Notes: generated from the sequence alone by a model not told the origin. 64,000 bases of DNA from Xanthomonas arboricola pv. populi (GCF_002939945.1 NZ_MDEB01000001.1:1043606-1107605); one strand, 5' to 3'; shown: positions 28,102-37,398, counted from the first letter of the stretch. Made by a program: numbers and translations.

Positions 28102-28695
28102 ATGAAACACACCCTGGTCGCGCTGACCCTTTCGGCGCTGGCATTGACGGCTGCACCCGATGTGTTGGCGCAGTCCGCATCCGGCGACAGTACGGGCTGG
28201 TTCGTCAATGGCGGGGTCGGCCGCACCTCGCTCAGGAGTGGACCCTACGATGGCAGCGATACCGGCTACAACGTCTCCGCCGGATATCGCTGGAACGTGT
28301 TGTTTCCGTAACTATCGATTGGCCTGGAGGCTGGCTACAACGATCTTGGCAATATCCAGGCGAAAAATCTGTTCAACGGTCAGGCGGTCGTGAAAGACGA
28401 GAGCCAGCTGCGTGGCTGGACGGTTGGGTTGAACCATCGCTTCGCACTGAGCGACAAGTGGTATGCGAGCATGCGTGGCGGGCTCTATGGCTGGAAGGGC
28501 CAGGCCCCGAGCAATGGCACCGTGTCGGACCGCTCCGACCTGGACAAGCTCTCGTGGTATGCAGCGCCGGCGTGGGCGACAACCTGGGCGAGCACTTCAG
28601 CATCGGCGCCAACTACGACCGTTACAACGCCAAAAAAATTCGATGTCGATCTGAGCACCGACATGGCTTCGGTGAATGCCGAGTACCGGTTCTGA
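28102..28695 (+). pseudogene. Outer-membrane beta-barrel protein, broken by a stop and two frameshifts
   Basis: Signal peptide MKHTLVALTLSALALTAAPD (ATG 28102, 8 bases after GAAGAG), then beta-strand text typical of small barrels: GWFVNGGVGRTSLRSGPYDG and GYNVSAGYRWN. A TAA at 28309 interrupts LFP|LSIGLEAGYNDLG. Further on WTVGLNHRFALSDKWYASMR is in frame, but near 28562 one base is missing; the shifted frame gives SAGVGDNLGEHFSIGANYDR. An extra A in a 7-A run (28632-28638) then restores the frame for FDVDLSTDMASVNAEYRF. The ending in Arg-Phe suits a BamA-assembled barrel. Three lesions make sequencing error an unlikely sole cause. Confidence 0.8.
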
Positions 28696-28904
28696 CAGTC
28701 ATCGGAATGTCGAGCTGCGGTGCGTCTGAAAATAGCAGACGCAGCTCGACTCTACAGCCCGACCAGCAATCACGTCATGCCCAGCGAAAAGACGCGCTTG
28801 CGGCGGCGACGCGATGCTGCACCGCCTACACGCCTGAGCTCAAGCGCGGTGCTTGTGCTTGCCCGCGCGGAAGAATTGCACGATACGCTGTGGCTATCCG
28901 CCTG

Positions 28905-29462
28905 CTACGGTCGCCAATTCGCGTTGCGCTGCCAGAACTCCACGCTGCGCCGATAGGCCTCGCGGTCGAGCGGCACGCCCGAGCCGCCCTCCTCCACGCC
29001 TAGCGCATTACGCACCATGGTGATCGGTGCCATCGGAATTTCGTCCGGCTCGGTCGTGTACAGGCAACCGACCACGCCCCAATCGGCATCGATGGGCGAA
29101 CCTTCTTTGGCCAGCTGATCGCGGCTGTAGAGGATGGGTATCAGGTACTCGGCTACCGGCGCTTGGACGCCCTCGAACCAGCGCACCAATACCGCCAATT
29201 CCTGCGAGCTGCGCGCCTCGTAACCGGAGCGCAGCCGATGGCGGTTCTCGTCGTTGATGGGGATGGTGAGGCAGCGCGTCGAGGTCCAGTTGCGGTGCAC
29301 ATGCAGCTGGCAGAACGGCGCATAGCCTTCGATCACGCGGACCGGCGTCTCTTCATTGAGCCGCTGGATGAACTGCTCGGGCGTGCAATCCTGGATGGCG
29401 TTACCGCGACCACCGCGCGGGAACAAACGGGTGCGGGCGAACGGCGTTAGAACGATCGACAT
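28905..29462 (-). CDS. DUF3228 family protein
   Basis: 185 residues, MSIVLTPFARTRLFPRGGRG and FCQLHVHRNWTSTRCLTIPI, with ALVLRWFEG-like and DWGVVGCLYT segments characteristic of DUF3228. No signal or membrane segments. Function unknown. It follows the DUF2058 gene by 59 bases on the same strand, so they may be co-transcribed. Confidence 0.85.
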   Translation of the reverse strand: MSIVLTPFARTRLFPRGGRGNAIQDCTPEQFIQRLNEETPVRVIEGYAPFCQLHVHRNWTSTRCLTIPINDENRHRLRSGYEARSSQELAVLVRWFEGVQAPVAEYLIPILYSRDQLAKEGSPIDADWGVVGCLYTTEPDEIPMAPITMVRNALGVEEGGSGVPLDREAYRRSVEFWQRNANWRP

Positions 29463-29521
29463 GACAGTGTTGAAGGCGACAAAGAACGCCAGGGTAGCCT
29501 GCAGCCCTGCTACGCGACCAC

Positions 29522-30067
29522 TTACCAGATCAGATCGTCCGGCACCTTGAACTGGCTGTAATAGTCGTCATCGCTGTCCGGCGCCGATGGTGTGCTGCTA
29601 CGGCCATGATCCAGCACCACGGTGTCCGCATCGCGGCTGTAGACCTTGTCGGCGGCGGCGCGCGGAATCAGCTCGAAGCCATCGCCATGCCGCACGATCA
29701 CCAGCGCCCCGCTGGCCAGCTGGCTGCGGAGCGCTGGGTTGACCAGCACGCTGCGGATGACGCTGCCATCGTTGAAGCGGTAGTCGATCTCGCCATCGCG
29801 CTTGACCTTGTTGGTCTCCACGATCTGCCGGACCTGGGCCAGCGCTTCCTGCCGCCGCAGCTGCAGCTTGCGTTCTTCGGCCAGCGCGCGATCGCGCTCG
29901 GCGCGCTCGGCCTGTAGCCGCGCCGCGTCCACCTTGTCGACTTCGGTCGGTGCCACGGCGGCGCCCTTGGCATGACGCTGCCTGTTCTGCTCGCGCGCAA
30001 CCTTGTCCACCTGGGCCTTCTTGACCAGGCCGGCCTTGAGCAGTTGTTCTTGCAGCGGATTGCGCAT
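29522..30067 (-). CDS. DUF2058 protein (YaiL-like)
   Basis: 181 residues of the DUF2058 family. It starts MRNPLQEQLLKAGLVKKAQV, followed by a long charged helix (residues 20-80, EVDKVDAARLQAERAERDRA) likely to be coiled coil. A compact end domain follows with IDYRFNDGSVIRSVLVNPAL and GFELIPRAAADKVYSRD. Related proteins are annotated as nucleoprotein or polynucleotide-associated. Cytoplasmic; role unproved. Confidence 0.88.
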   Translation of the reverse strand: MRNPLQEQLLKAGLVKKAQVDKVAREQNRQRHAKGAAVAPTEVDKVDAARLQAERAERDRALAEERKLQLRRQEALAQVRQIVETNKVKRDGEIDYRFNDGSVIRSVLVNPALRSQLASGALVIVRHGDGFELIPRAAADKVYSRDADTVVLDHGRSSTPSAPDSDDDYYSQFKVPDDLIW

Positions 30068-30231
30068 GGGAAGGGCACCGGTGAATGTCCGCCCAGTTTA
30101 ACGCGCCCCGCCCCACACGGCCTGACTGCCCGAGCCTGCCACCGGCTGAGGCGCAACACCATGCGGCGACCTACCCATCTCGCCGTTCCCGCCCTACCAT
30201 AACGGGCCTTATTTACATCAAGGACGACGAC

Positions 30232-30873
30232 ATGATCATCTGGGGATCGGGTGGCGATGCCATCGCGCTGGGCTCGGCCAACACCGCGCACTGCGACCAC
30301 TGCGCTCAGGAACGCAGCTTCCGCAACGTGCTGCACTACCGCTACGCGCATCTGTGGTACCTGTTCAGCTGGGTGACCAGGAAGCAGTATCTGCGCGTGT
30401 GCGAGGCATGCAATCACAGCACGCCGCTGGACACCAAGACCGTGGAGGCGAGCCTGGACAAATCGCCGATTCCGGCCTATCGCCGCTTTGGCGGTCTGGT
30501 GCTGCTCGGCCTGATCGCGGTGATGGTGGCCTTCGGCGCGTACAGCGCGTCGCAAGCGGCCAAGCAGGACAACGCGCTGCTGGCCCAGCCTCGGAAGGGC
30601 GATTTGTATACCGTGGATCTCGAAGCGGTGGCGCCCGGTGCCTTCGACGGACATGCCTACGGCGTGGTGCAGGTGGAACGGGTCAGCGACCAGAGCGTGA
30701 CGCTGGCGATCCCGAACAAGGGCTACAGCAAGTGGAAAGGCGCCGAACGCGATGCGCGTGGCGCGGCAGCACGACAACCGGTGTACTACAGCACCGACCG
30801 CACCGAGGTTGCGCGGACCAAGCTGCAACAGCTGCATGCCGATGACGCTCTGCATCACGTGCACCGCCAATAG
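30232..30873 (+). CDS. Zinc-ribbon membrane protein, hypothetical
   Basis: 213 residues. The N-terminus carries two Cys-x-x-Cys pairs (CDHC near residue 22 and CEAC near 59), likely a zinc ribbon, around an aromatic stretch HYRYAHLWYLFSWVT. One membrane helix follows (FGGLVLLGLIAVMVAFGAY), then a soluble domain of about 100 residues. AAGGA lies 9 bases before the ATG. Divergent from the DUF2058 gene. Function unknown. Confidence 0.75.
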   Translation: MIIWGSGGDAIALGSANTAHCDHCAQERSFRNVLHYRYAHLWYLFSWVTRKQYLRVCEACNHSTPLDTKTVEASLDKSPIPAYRRFGGLVLLGLIAVMVAFGAYSASQAAKQDNALLAQPRKGDLYTVDLEAVAPGAFDGHAYGVVQVERVSDQSVTLAIPNKGYSKWKGAERDARGAAARQPVYYSTDRTEVARTKLQQLHADDALHHVHRQ

Positions 30874-31321
30874 GCAATGACCACCGGCTTGCGCTGTGGC
30901 ACCAATGCTGCAGCGCAAGCCGCACATGTCGGGGCGGCATCGTCGCACGCCCTGACGCCGACGAGGCGTTACCAAGCCAGCAGACGCAAACGGTGACGTA
31001 GCGCTATACGCGATCCGCGCAGGCCCCGATTTACAGATAGCGACCTGTCGGCTTGAGCCGCTTCTTCCGGGCCGCTCTTCGCATGAGCGAGCCCCCGGGT
31101 TCTGCGACGACGCACCCCTCACACCGCGACCTGCACCGGGGTTTTCGCATCCGGCTGCATTGAATACGTATGCACAACAGCGATGTTGCGCCGCGATGCA
31201 CGCTTAGCATCACCGCGCGCTGCACGTCGTGCGCGCGCTTTCCGGAACAGGGGCCGGAGGGCTGGATGCGGGCAGCGCACAGCATGCGTGTGCTCGCGCT
31301 TACCGACTGGAGATCCATCCG
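30874..31321. other. Intergenic region before the amylase gene
   Basis: No gene I can support. A minus-strand frame ending at 31031 is short and very basic (MRRAARKKRLKPTGRYL), with no ribosome site. The last 20 bases give the GGAG ribosome site of the amylase gene. Confidence 0.4.
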
Positions 31322-32749
31322 ATGCGCGATCCACACACTCCGTCCCCACCATCGCTGTTTCAACGCAGCTCGCGGCGCTTGCTCGCCGCGCTGGTGCTGC
31401 TGCTGACCACAACCAATGTGCAGGCCGAGGTGATCCTGCATGCGTTCAATTGGCCGTATGCCACCGTGGAAGCACGCGCCAGGCAGATTGCCGACGCCGG
31501 TTATCGCAAGGTATTGGTCGCTCCTGCCTATCGCTCGCAGGGCAGCGCGTGGTGGGCGCGCTATCAACCGCAGGATCTGCGCGTGATCGATGGCCCGCTG
31601 GGCGACACCGCCGCGTTCTCGCGCATGGTGCAGGCGCTGGCCGACAACGGTGTGGAAACCTATGCCGATGTGGTGCTCAACCACATGGCCAACGAGGCGG
31701 CAACACGTTCGGATCTCAATTACCCCGGCAGCGCCGTGCTCGCGCAATACGCCGCAAATCCGGGCCGTTACGATACGTTGCGTCTGTTCGGCACCTTGCA
31801 ATCGAACTTTCTGGGCGCCAGCGATTTCGGCCCGGCCCAGTGCATCACCAACTACAACGACGCCTACCAGGTGCGCACCTATCGCATCTGCGGCGGCGGC
31901 AGCGATCCGGGCCTGCCGGACCTGGTCGGCAACGATTGGGTGGTGCAGCAGCAGCGCGCCTATCTGCAAGCGCTGAAGGGCCTGGGTGTGACCGGCTTCC
32001 GTGTCGATGCGGCCAAGCATATGAGCTTCGATCATCTCAATCGGGTCTTCGATTCTGGCATTCGTTCCGGCGTGTATGTGTTCGGCGAAGTGATCACCGG
32101 CGGCGGTACCGGCAACGGCGATTACGACCAGTTCCTGGCGCCGTATCTGCAGTCCACGCCGCATGCTGCCTACGACTTCCCGTTGTTCAACGCGGTGCGC
32201 AATGCATTCGCCGCCGGCGCCAGCCTGCAGCAGTTGGTGGATCCCGCGTCCACCGGACAGGCCTTGCCAGGCAATCGCGCGGTGACCTTCGCCGTCACCC
32301 ACGACATCCCCAACAATGCCGGTTTCCGCTACGCCATCCTCGACCCCGTCGACGAGACGCTGGCGTACGCGTATCTGATCGGCCGCAACGGCGGCATGCC
32401 GATGGTCTATACCGACAACAACGAAAGCGGCGACAACCGCTGGGTCGACGCCTATCTGCGCGACGACCTGCGCCGCATGATCGGTTTCCACAACGGCGTG
32501 CAAGGCAGCGACATGCAGGTGCTGTCGTCCAGTTCCTGCCATGTGCTGTTCCGGCGCGGAAGTCTGGGCATCGTCGGCATCAACAAGTGCGGCAATCCGG
32601 TCAACACCACCGTGGCGATGAATGGCAGCGTGCTGTACTGGAACGCGGATTATGTGGATGCACTGGGCTCGGGCAGCGTGGTGCGCATTTCCAGCGGCTC
32701 CTACACGTTCACCCTGCCGGCGCGCGGGGCACGCATGTGGCGCCGCTGA
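31322..32749 (+). CDS. Secreted alpha-amylase (GH13)
   Basis: 475 residues with a signal peptide (LLAALVLLLTTTNVQA, cut near residue 35). It is a starch-hydrolysing GH13 enzyme: YADVVLNHMAN (region I), GFRVDAAKHM with nucleophile Asp229 (region II), VFGEVI with acid/base Glu256 (region III) and FAVTHDIPNNA with Asp328 (region IV). The C-terminal 90 residues, ending TFTLPARGARMWRR, form the beta-sandwich domain C. GGAG lies 11 bases before the ATG. It would act outside the cell, releasing maltodextrins from plant starch. Confidence 0.93.
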   Translation: MRDPHTPSPPSLFQRSSRRLLAALVLLLTTTNVQAEVILHAFNWPYATVEARARQIADAGYRKVLVAPAYRSQGSAWWARYQPQDLRVIDGPLGDTAAFSRMVQALADNGVETYADVVLNHMANEAATRSDLNYPGSAVLAQYAANPGRYDTLRLFGTLQSNFLGASDFGPAQCITNYNDAYQVRTYRICGGGSDPGLPDLVGNDWVVQQQRAYLQALKGLGVTGFRVDAAKHMSFDHLNRVFDSGIRSGVYVFGEVITGGGTGNGDYDQFLAPYLQSTPHAAYDFPLFNAVRNAFAAGASLQQLVDPASTGQALPGNRAVTFAVTHDIPNNAGFRYAILDPVDETLAYAYLIGRNGGMPMVYTDNNESGDNRWVDAYLRDDLRRMIGFHNGVQGSDMQVLSSSSCHVLFRRGSLGIVGINKCGNPVNTTVAMNGSVLYWNADYVDALGSGSVVRISSGSYTFTLPARGARMWRR

Positions 32750-32761
32750 GAGGTATCCGAC

Positions 32762-32795
32762 CCAGAACAACACCGGCTCATCGCCGGTGTTCTGG
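32762..32795. terminator. Hairpin between the convergent amylase and dehydrogenase genes
   Basis: AACACCGGC with GCCGGTGTT (9 bp) extended by CCAG/CTGG, lying between two convergent stops. There is no clear T run, so it may be a bidirectional or Rho-assisted terminator. Confidence 0.6.
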
Positions 32796-32825
32796 ATACT
32801 GCAATGAGTTGGATGGCGCGGCCGG

Positions 32826-33761
32826 CTACCAGGCAAACGGCGCGGTGACCTTGCGCGCGCCGAGCATGAACGCATCGGCCACGTGCACGAACGGGGTGAC
32901 GTCCACCTCCGATTCGCCGGCGCGCACCAACTGCACGAAACGGCGGTACAAACCGTCGTACTCGCCGGCCGCCTCCACCGTTTGCGGCTGACCATCGATA
33001 CTCAGCCTGGCACCGCCCTCGCTGAGCACGAGCAGGCCATCGGTGGTGTCCACTTCGATCTCCCAGTGCTGATGGCCGGTCTGCAGAAAATCCAGTTCCG
33101 CCGTCACCGGCACACCTGCGGTATCGACAAAGTCGAGCCTGGCGTACAGCGGCGCCTGACGGTTTTCCGGCGTGTGCAGCTCCGCTTCGCGCAGCGCGAA
33201 AGGGCGCGGCAACAGATGCGTGACGATGGACAGCGCATTGATGCCGGGGTCGAACACGCCCATGCCACCCGGCTCCAGGATCCAGTCCTGGCCCGGGTGC
33301 CAATGGCGAATGTCTTCCTTCCAGGTGATATGCGCGCGCAGGATCTGCTTGTCGGCCAGCCACGTCCGCGCAGGTTCCACGGCAGCGGCGCAGCGCGAAT
33401 GCCAGCTGGTGAACAGGCTGCGTTGCGCACGCTGCGCCAACGCGCGCAGATCGTCGATCTCGGCCAGGGTGGCAGCCGGGGGTTTTTCCAGGAACACATG
33501 ACGCCCGGCGGCCAGCGCGGCCTGTGCCTGCGCATGCCGCCCGACCGGTGGCGTGCACAGCGCGACCGCTTCAATCTGCGGATGCGCTGCGAAGGCCTCT
33601 TCCAGGGAGTGATAGGCCGGCACCCCGTCGACCGTGCCATGCCGGCTCACGGTGGCCACCAGTTGCACATCGGCGCGCGCGGCGATGGTGGGCACGTGCT
33701 GGTCGCGGGCGATCTTGCCGATGCCGACAAGGGCAATGCGCAATGCGTCTGGATGCTTCAT
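32826..33761 (-). CDS. Gfo/Idh/MocA oxidoreductase, probable D-galactose 1-dehydrogenase
   Basis: 311 residues. N-terminal Rossmann fold (IALVGIGKIARDQHVPTI), the Gfo/Idh signature VFLEKPPAATLAEIDDL with the catalytic Lys, then TSWHSRCAAAVEPAR, WHPGQDWILEPGGMGVFDPG and INALSIVTHLLP. That set of motifs matches bacterial D-galactose 1-dehydrogenases, which make galactonolactone with NAD(P). AAGG is placed before the ATG. The exact sugar remains an inference from family resemblance. Confidence 0.85.
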   Translation of the reverse strand: MKHPDALRIALVGIGKIARDQHVPTIAARADVQLVATVSRHGTVDGVPAYHSLEEAFAAHPQIEAVALCTPPVGRHAQAQAALAAGRHVFLEKPPAATLAEIDDLRALAQRAQRSLFTSWHSRCAAAVEPARTWLADKQILRAHITWKEDIRHWHPGQDWILEPGGMGVFDPGINALSIVTHLLPRPFALREAELHTPENRQAPLYARLDFVDTAGVPVTAELDFLQTGHQHWEIEVDTTDGLLVLSEGGARLSIDGQPQTVEAAGEYDGLYRRFVQLVRAGESEVDVTPFVHVADAFMLGARKVTAPFAW

Positions 33762-34085
33762 CGAAACCTTCGGGCTGATAGTGAAGTGGCGGGACCCGCG
33801 CGATCGCCCGATTCGGGCGCTTGTACACGGACGCTGCGGCAGCGGCGCGATGCACAAGCGCACGCAGCGGCGCAGTGTACGGTCAGGGCGCAGTTCGCTG
33901 CGAGACATCGCTCCTGCTTGTTTTGCTATACCTATGCCGCCCGGTGGCCGCGCAGCAGCGGCCATTGCGGCACCGTTGCGGTGGGGCGGCGGCGTGGCTG
34001 GTCGCCGGCAACATCACGCCGCGACAGTAGTCGCCACCTGCCCGACACGCACGCGCATGTCAGGCAGGCAGGCAACCGTATGCAC
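33762..34085. other. Intergenic, nothing recognised
   Basis: 324 bases between the galactose dehydrogenase start and the quinone oxidoreductase stop. No ORF with a family match, no clear hairpin with a T run. Confidence 0.4.
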
Positions 34086-35063
34086 TCACATCTCCAGCAC
34101 GACCTTGCCCAGGTGGCTGCCCTGCTCCAGATAGCGATGCGCTGCAGCGGCTTCGCTCAGCGGGAAGCGCTTGTCGAGCAGCACGCGCAGCTTGCCCTGC
34201 GCGATCCACGGCCACACCACACGCTCCACTTCCGCCGCCAGACGCGCCTTTTCGTCGGCGCTGCGCGGACGCAGCGTCGAGCCGGTGAGAATGGCCTGCT
34301 TGCGCATCAGCAGCGGGATCGGCACCTCGATGGTCGAGCCGGCCTGCGAGGCGATGTAGACGATGCGCCCGCGCGGATTGAGCGCTTCCAGGGTGTCGGC
34401 GAACACCGCAGCGCCCACCATGTCCAACGACACATCCACACCGCCGTGCGCCTTGGCCACGGCGACAAACGATTCGGTGGTGGAGTCGATCGCCACATCG
34501 GCGCCCAGTTCGCGCGCTTGCGCCGCCTTGCCCGCCGAACGCGCGGTGGCCAACACATTCGCACCGGCGGCCTTTGCCATCTGGATCGCAGTCACACCGA
34601 TCCCGGACGTGGCGCCATGCAACAGCAGCCATTCCCCGGCCGCAAGCCGGCCATGCTCGAACAGATTGGTGTACGCGGTAAAGATGGTTTCCGGCAGTGC
34701 CGCGGCATGCGCCAGATCCATGCCCGGCGGAACCGGCAGCACATGCCGCGCGTCGACCGCTGCGTACTGTGCGTAACCGCCACCGCCCAGCAGTGCACAC
34801 ACACGATCGCCGACCTTCCAGCGACCGGCCGGCTCCACGATCTCGCCGGCGATTTCCAGCCCGAGCGTCTGCGGCGCGCCGGGCGGCGGCGGATAATGGC
34901 CGGCACGTTGCAGCAGATCGGGGCGATTGATGCCGGCCGCATGCACGCGAATCAGCACCTGCCCCGGCGCGGGGCGCAGGCGCGGCTGCTCGCTGGCGTA
35001 CAGTGCATCCGCATCGCCCTTGCCATCGCGGATGGCGATTGCAGTCATCGTGGTATCGCTCAT
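34086..35063 (-). CDS. NAD(P)H quinone oxidoreductase, PIG3-like zinc-free MDR
   Basis: 325 residues of the medium-chain dehydrogenase/reductase superfamily, quinone-reductase branch. Seen: INRPDLLQRAGHYPPPPGAP, GLEIAGEIVEPAGRWKVGDR, LPETIFTAYTNLFEHGRLAA and the nucleotide loop GATSGIGVTAIQMAKAAGA. No structural zinc Cys cluster. The C-terminus is EQGSHLGKVVLEM. GGAGT stands 7 bases before ATG 35063, which selects this start over 35048. Likely role: detoxifying quinones. Confidence 0.9.
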   Translation of the reverse strand: MSDTTMTAIAIRDGKGDADALYASEQPRLRPAPGQVLIRVHAAGINRPDLLQRAGHYPPPPGAPQTLGLEIAGEIVEPAGRWKVGDRVCALLGGGGYAQYAAVDARHVLPVPPGMDLAHAAALPETIFTAYTNLFEHGRLAAGEWLLLHGATSGIGVTAIQMAKAAGANVLATARSAGKAAQARELGADVAIDSTTESFVAVAKAHGGVDVSLDMVGAAVFADTLEALNPRGRIVYIASQAGSTIEVPIPLLMRKQAILTGSTLRPRSADEKARLAAEVERVVWPWIAQGKLRVLLDKRFPLSEAAAAHRYLEQGSHLGKVVLEM

Positions 35064-35368
35064 GCGCAGCACTCCTTAGAAAGTGCGCCCAGTGTAGGGA
35101 TCCCTGCGTCAACGCCTGGCGCACGCCCGGTCCGACACGTCACGCAAGCGCAGAGTAACCACGCTCTCTGCCCACTCGGGGCAAGCAGCGACGCGATAAT
35201 CGGCATCACGCGTTGAACCGCTGCTGCAACGGCAGCGATCCATCTGGCCGGCGCGAGTCTCCGCGCGGCGCCCGCCGGCAGGCCCGCAGACAGCGCCTCG
35301 GCAAGCGCATTGCAAGGCCACAACGCATCACCACGCGCGCCTGCATGGCAGACGCACGTGGCAACCAA
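35064..35368. other. Intergenic, nothing recognised
   Basis: 305 bases between the quinone oxidoreductase start and the stop of the small minus-strand gene. No gene, repeat or terminator that I can support. Confidence 0.4.
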
Positions 35369-35605
35369 TCACTCCGCGCCGGGAGCGGCATCCTGGTCGA
35401 TGTACTGGCGGATCGCCTCGAACACCTTGGAGGTGCCGTCATCCTGATCCGAAGGCAGGCGTGCGGCGAAGTCCCTCAGCAACTTGTCGCCATCCACGCC
35501 GGGTTGCTCGGCAAGGGCAAGCGCCAGATCGCCGACGCTGCGCGCCAACGCAACCCAGATGCGGCCCAGCGATTCGGCGATTACATCCATTTCCTGTTCT
35601 TGCAT
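35369..35605 (-). CDS. Small acidic hypothetical protein, 78 residues
   Basis: MQEQEMDVIAESLGRIWVAL, LAEQPGVDGDKLLRDFAARL and a C-terminal acidic tail (IDQDAAPGAE). Mostly helical and cytoplasmic. ATG 35605 has GGAG at good spacing. Divergent from metF. Family unknown. Confidence 0.7.
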   Translation of the reverse strand: MQEQEMDVIAESLGRIWVALARSVGDLALALAEQPGVDGDKLLRDFAARLPSDQDDGTSKVFEAIRQYIDQDAAPGAE

Positions 35606-35750
35606 GTCGCGCTCCAATCAAGTGGCGTGGGGTAGTCGGCAGCTTACCGCGTACGCGACCTACTAGACCGGCACCAAGCGGCCCCAACCATGTGCGCATG
35701 GCGCGGACCCGCGCGACCTCCACGCGAGGAATGCGGGACGCCCGCGACTG

Positions 35751-35780
35751 AATATGCATTCATCGCGATGAAGCGATATT
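35751..35780. promoter_or_regulatory. 30-bp imperfect palindrome upstream of metF
   Basis: A perfect 14-bp centre, TTCATCGCGATGAA, extended on both sides by AATAT/ATATT arms; 12 of 15 positions per half are symmetric. It stands 30 bases before the metF ATG, between metF and a divergent gene. The form fits a dimeric repressor of methionine or SAM metabolism (MetR- or ArsR-type); the protein is not identified. Confidence 0.6.
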
Positions 35781-35810
35781 ATGCCGACACGATCCGCCGG
35801 ACCCACCGCG

Positions 35811-36638
35811 ATGACGCATCTCAGTTTCGAGTTCTACCCGCCCAAGACCGACGACCAGCGCGCACAGCTGGATCGCACGGCCGCCAGGTTGAAGGGCTAC
35901 GCGCCGGAGTATGTGTCGTGTACCTTCGGCGCCGGCGGCTCCACGCTCAGCTACACCTCCGAGACGGTACGTCACCTCAAGCAGAAACACGGTTTCGAAG
36001 CCGCCCCGCATCTGTCCTGCGTCGGCGGAAGCCGCCAGGAGATCCGCGAGCTGCTCAAGCTGTATCGCGCAATCGGCTGTACCCGCATCGTCGCGCTGCG
36101 CGGCGACCTGCCGTCAGGCATGGGCCATCCGGGCGACCTGCGCTATGCCTCGGACCTGATCGCCTTCATCCGCGCCGAGCACGGCGATGCGTTCCGCATC
36201 GAAGTCGGTGCGTATCCGGAAACCCATCCGCAGGCGACCGATGCACTGAGCGATCTGCGTTACTTCAAGGCCAAGGTCGATGCCGGCGCCGATGCCGCGA
36301 TCACCCAGTATTTCTACAACGCCGATGCGTACTTTCATTTCCGCGACACCGTGCAGCGCATGGGCGTGGAGATCCCGATCATCCCCGGCATCATGCCGAT
36401 CTCCAATTTCTCGCAGCTGCGGCGCTTTTCCGAGCAGTGCGGTGCGGAAATTCCGCGCTGGATCGGCAAGAAGATGCAGTCCTACGGCGACGACGCCGAT
36501 GCAGTGCGCGCCTTCGGTGCGGAAGTGGTGGCCACCGTGTGCGAGCGCCTGATCGCCGGCGACGCGCCTGCCCTGCACTTCTACACGCTCAACCTGGCCA
36601 AGCCGACCACGCAGGTGCTGCAGCTGCTCGGGCGCTGA
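35811..36638 (+). CDS. metF: 5,10-methylenetetrahydrofolate reductase
   Basis: 275-residue FAD enzyme giving 5-methyltetrahydrofolate for homocysteine remethylation. Landmarks: SFEFYPPKTDDQ with the active-site Glu, YVSCTFGAGGST, VALRGDLPSGMG, ITQYFYNADAYF, and IIPGIMPISNFSQLRRFSEQ. The C-terminus HFYTLNLAKPTTQVLQLLG is standard. The start at 35811 is set by alignment; the frame is open from 35781, but that adds residues no relative has. Supplies the same cycle as metK and ahcY. Confidence 0.96.
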   Translation: MTHLSFEFYPPKTDDQRAQLDRTAARLKGYAPEYVSCTFGAGGSTLSYTSETVRHLKQKHGFEAAPHLSCVGGSRQEIRELLKLYRAIGCTRIVALRGDLPSGMGHPGDLRYASDLIAFIRAEHGDAFRIEVGAYPETHPQATDALSDLRYFKAKVDAGADAAITQYFYNADAYFHFRDTVQRMGVEIPIIPGIMPISNFSQLRRFSEQCGAEIPRWIGKKMQSYGDDADAVRAFGAEVVATVCERLIAGDAPALHFYTLNLAKPTTQVLQLLGR

Positions 36639-36789
36639 ACCACGCCACCGGTGCCACGCCGTTCTTGGCAGGCCTGTCTGCGCGGGCACTTCATCGGCAA
36701 GCGCGCGTGTGATGCGCAAGCACCATCCAGGCGGTCGCGGTCTCGGCGCGTTGCGCGCCGGCTCACGCACGGCCCGTTACGCTGCGCCG

Positions 36790-37383
36790 GTGCCTCGCCT
36801 CCTGCTGCCGTTGCTGCTGTCGTTCTGCCTTTGCCCGGCCATGCAAGTGCAGGCGCAGGAGATCCGCCGCTGCGTGACAGCAGATGGGCAGACCATGTTC
36901 ACCGACCGCCGCTGCGAAGATGTCGGCGCCGCATCGCGCCCACCGCCGCCCACGCGCACGCAAGGCAACACCGCCCTGTATCGCTACGGCTGCCCGCGCC
37001 GGCTGAGCGAACTGGTGTCGTTGCTGCAACTTGCGGTGGACAGCCGCGACGTCAACCGGCTCTCCAGCCTTTACCTGTGGAGCGGCCAGTCCGACGCCGC
37101 CGCCAACCAGCTGCTGAGCCGGCTGGAAGCGATCGTGCAACGCCCGTTGCTGGACATCGTCCCGATGTACCCGCAAAGCGATCTGCCGACCTGGGAAGCC
37201 GATGCCAGCACGGCAGCGGCTCCATCATTGGACGGCAGCGCAATCGACGCCCCACTCCCGGCAGCCCCAAGCCGCCCGCGGCCCTGGGGCCTGCGCCTGG
37301 AACAGAACCTCACCAGCGGTACGCCTGCACGCAGCGTGTTGCGGCTGCGTCGGCAGTACAACTGCTTCTGGGTGACGTTCTAG
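36790..37383 (+). CDS. DUF4124-type secreted protein
   Basis: 197 residues from the GTG. The N-terminus VPRLLLPLLLSFCLCPAMQV then QAQ is a signal peptide; EIRRCVTADGQTMFTDRRCE matches the short DUF4124 beta-domain with its paired Cys. The rest is Pro- and Ala-rich with a helical middle and ends CFWVTF. The start is uncertain: the frame is open to 36709 (GTG-ATG), which would give a long arginine-rich N-region before the signal. Periplasmic; role unknown. Confidence 0.65.
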   Translation: MPRLLLPLLLSFCLCPAMQVQAQEIRRCVTADGQTMFTDRRCEDVGAASRPPPPTRTQGNTALYRYGCPRRLSELVSLLQLAVDSRDVNRLSSLYLWSGQSDAAANQLLSRLEAIVQRPLLDIVPMYPQSDLPTWEADASTAAAPSLDGSAIDAPLPAAPSRPRPWGLRLEQNLTSGTPARSVLRLRRQYNCFWVTF

Positions 37384-37398
37384 CGCAGCGCCCGGCTT

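Noticed and set aside
31031-31080. Short basic minus-strand peptide MRRAARKKRLKPTGRYL
   Set aside because: No ribosome site, no conserved neighbours, and the composition is what GC-rich intergenic DNA gives.
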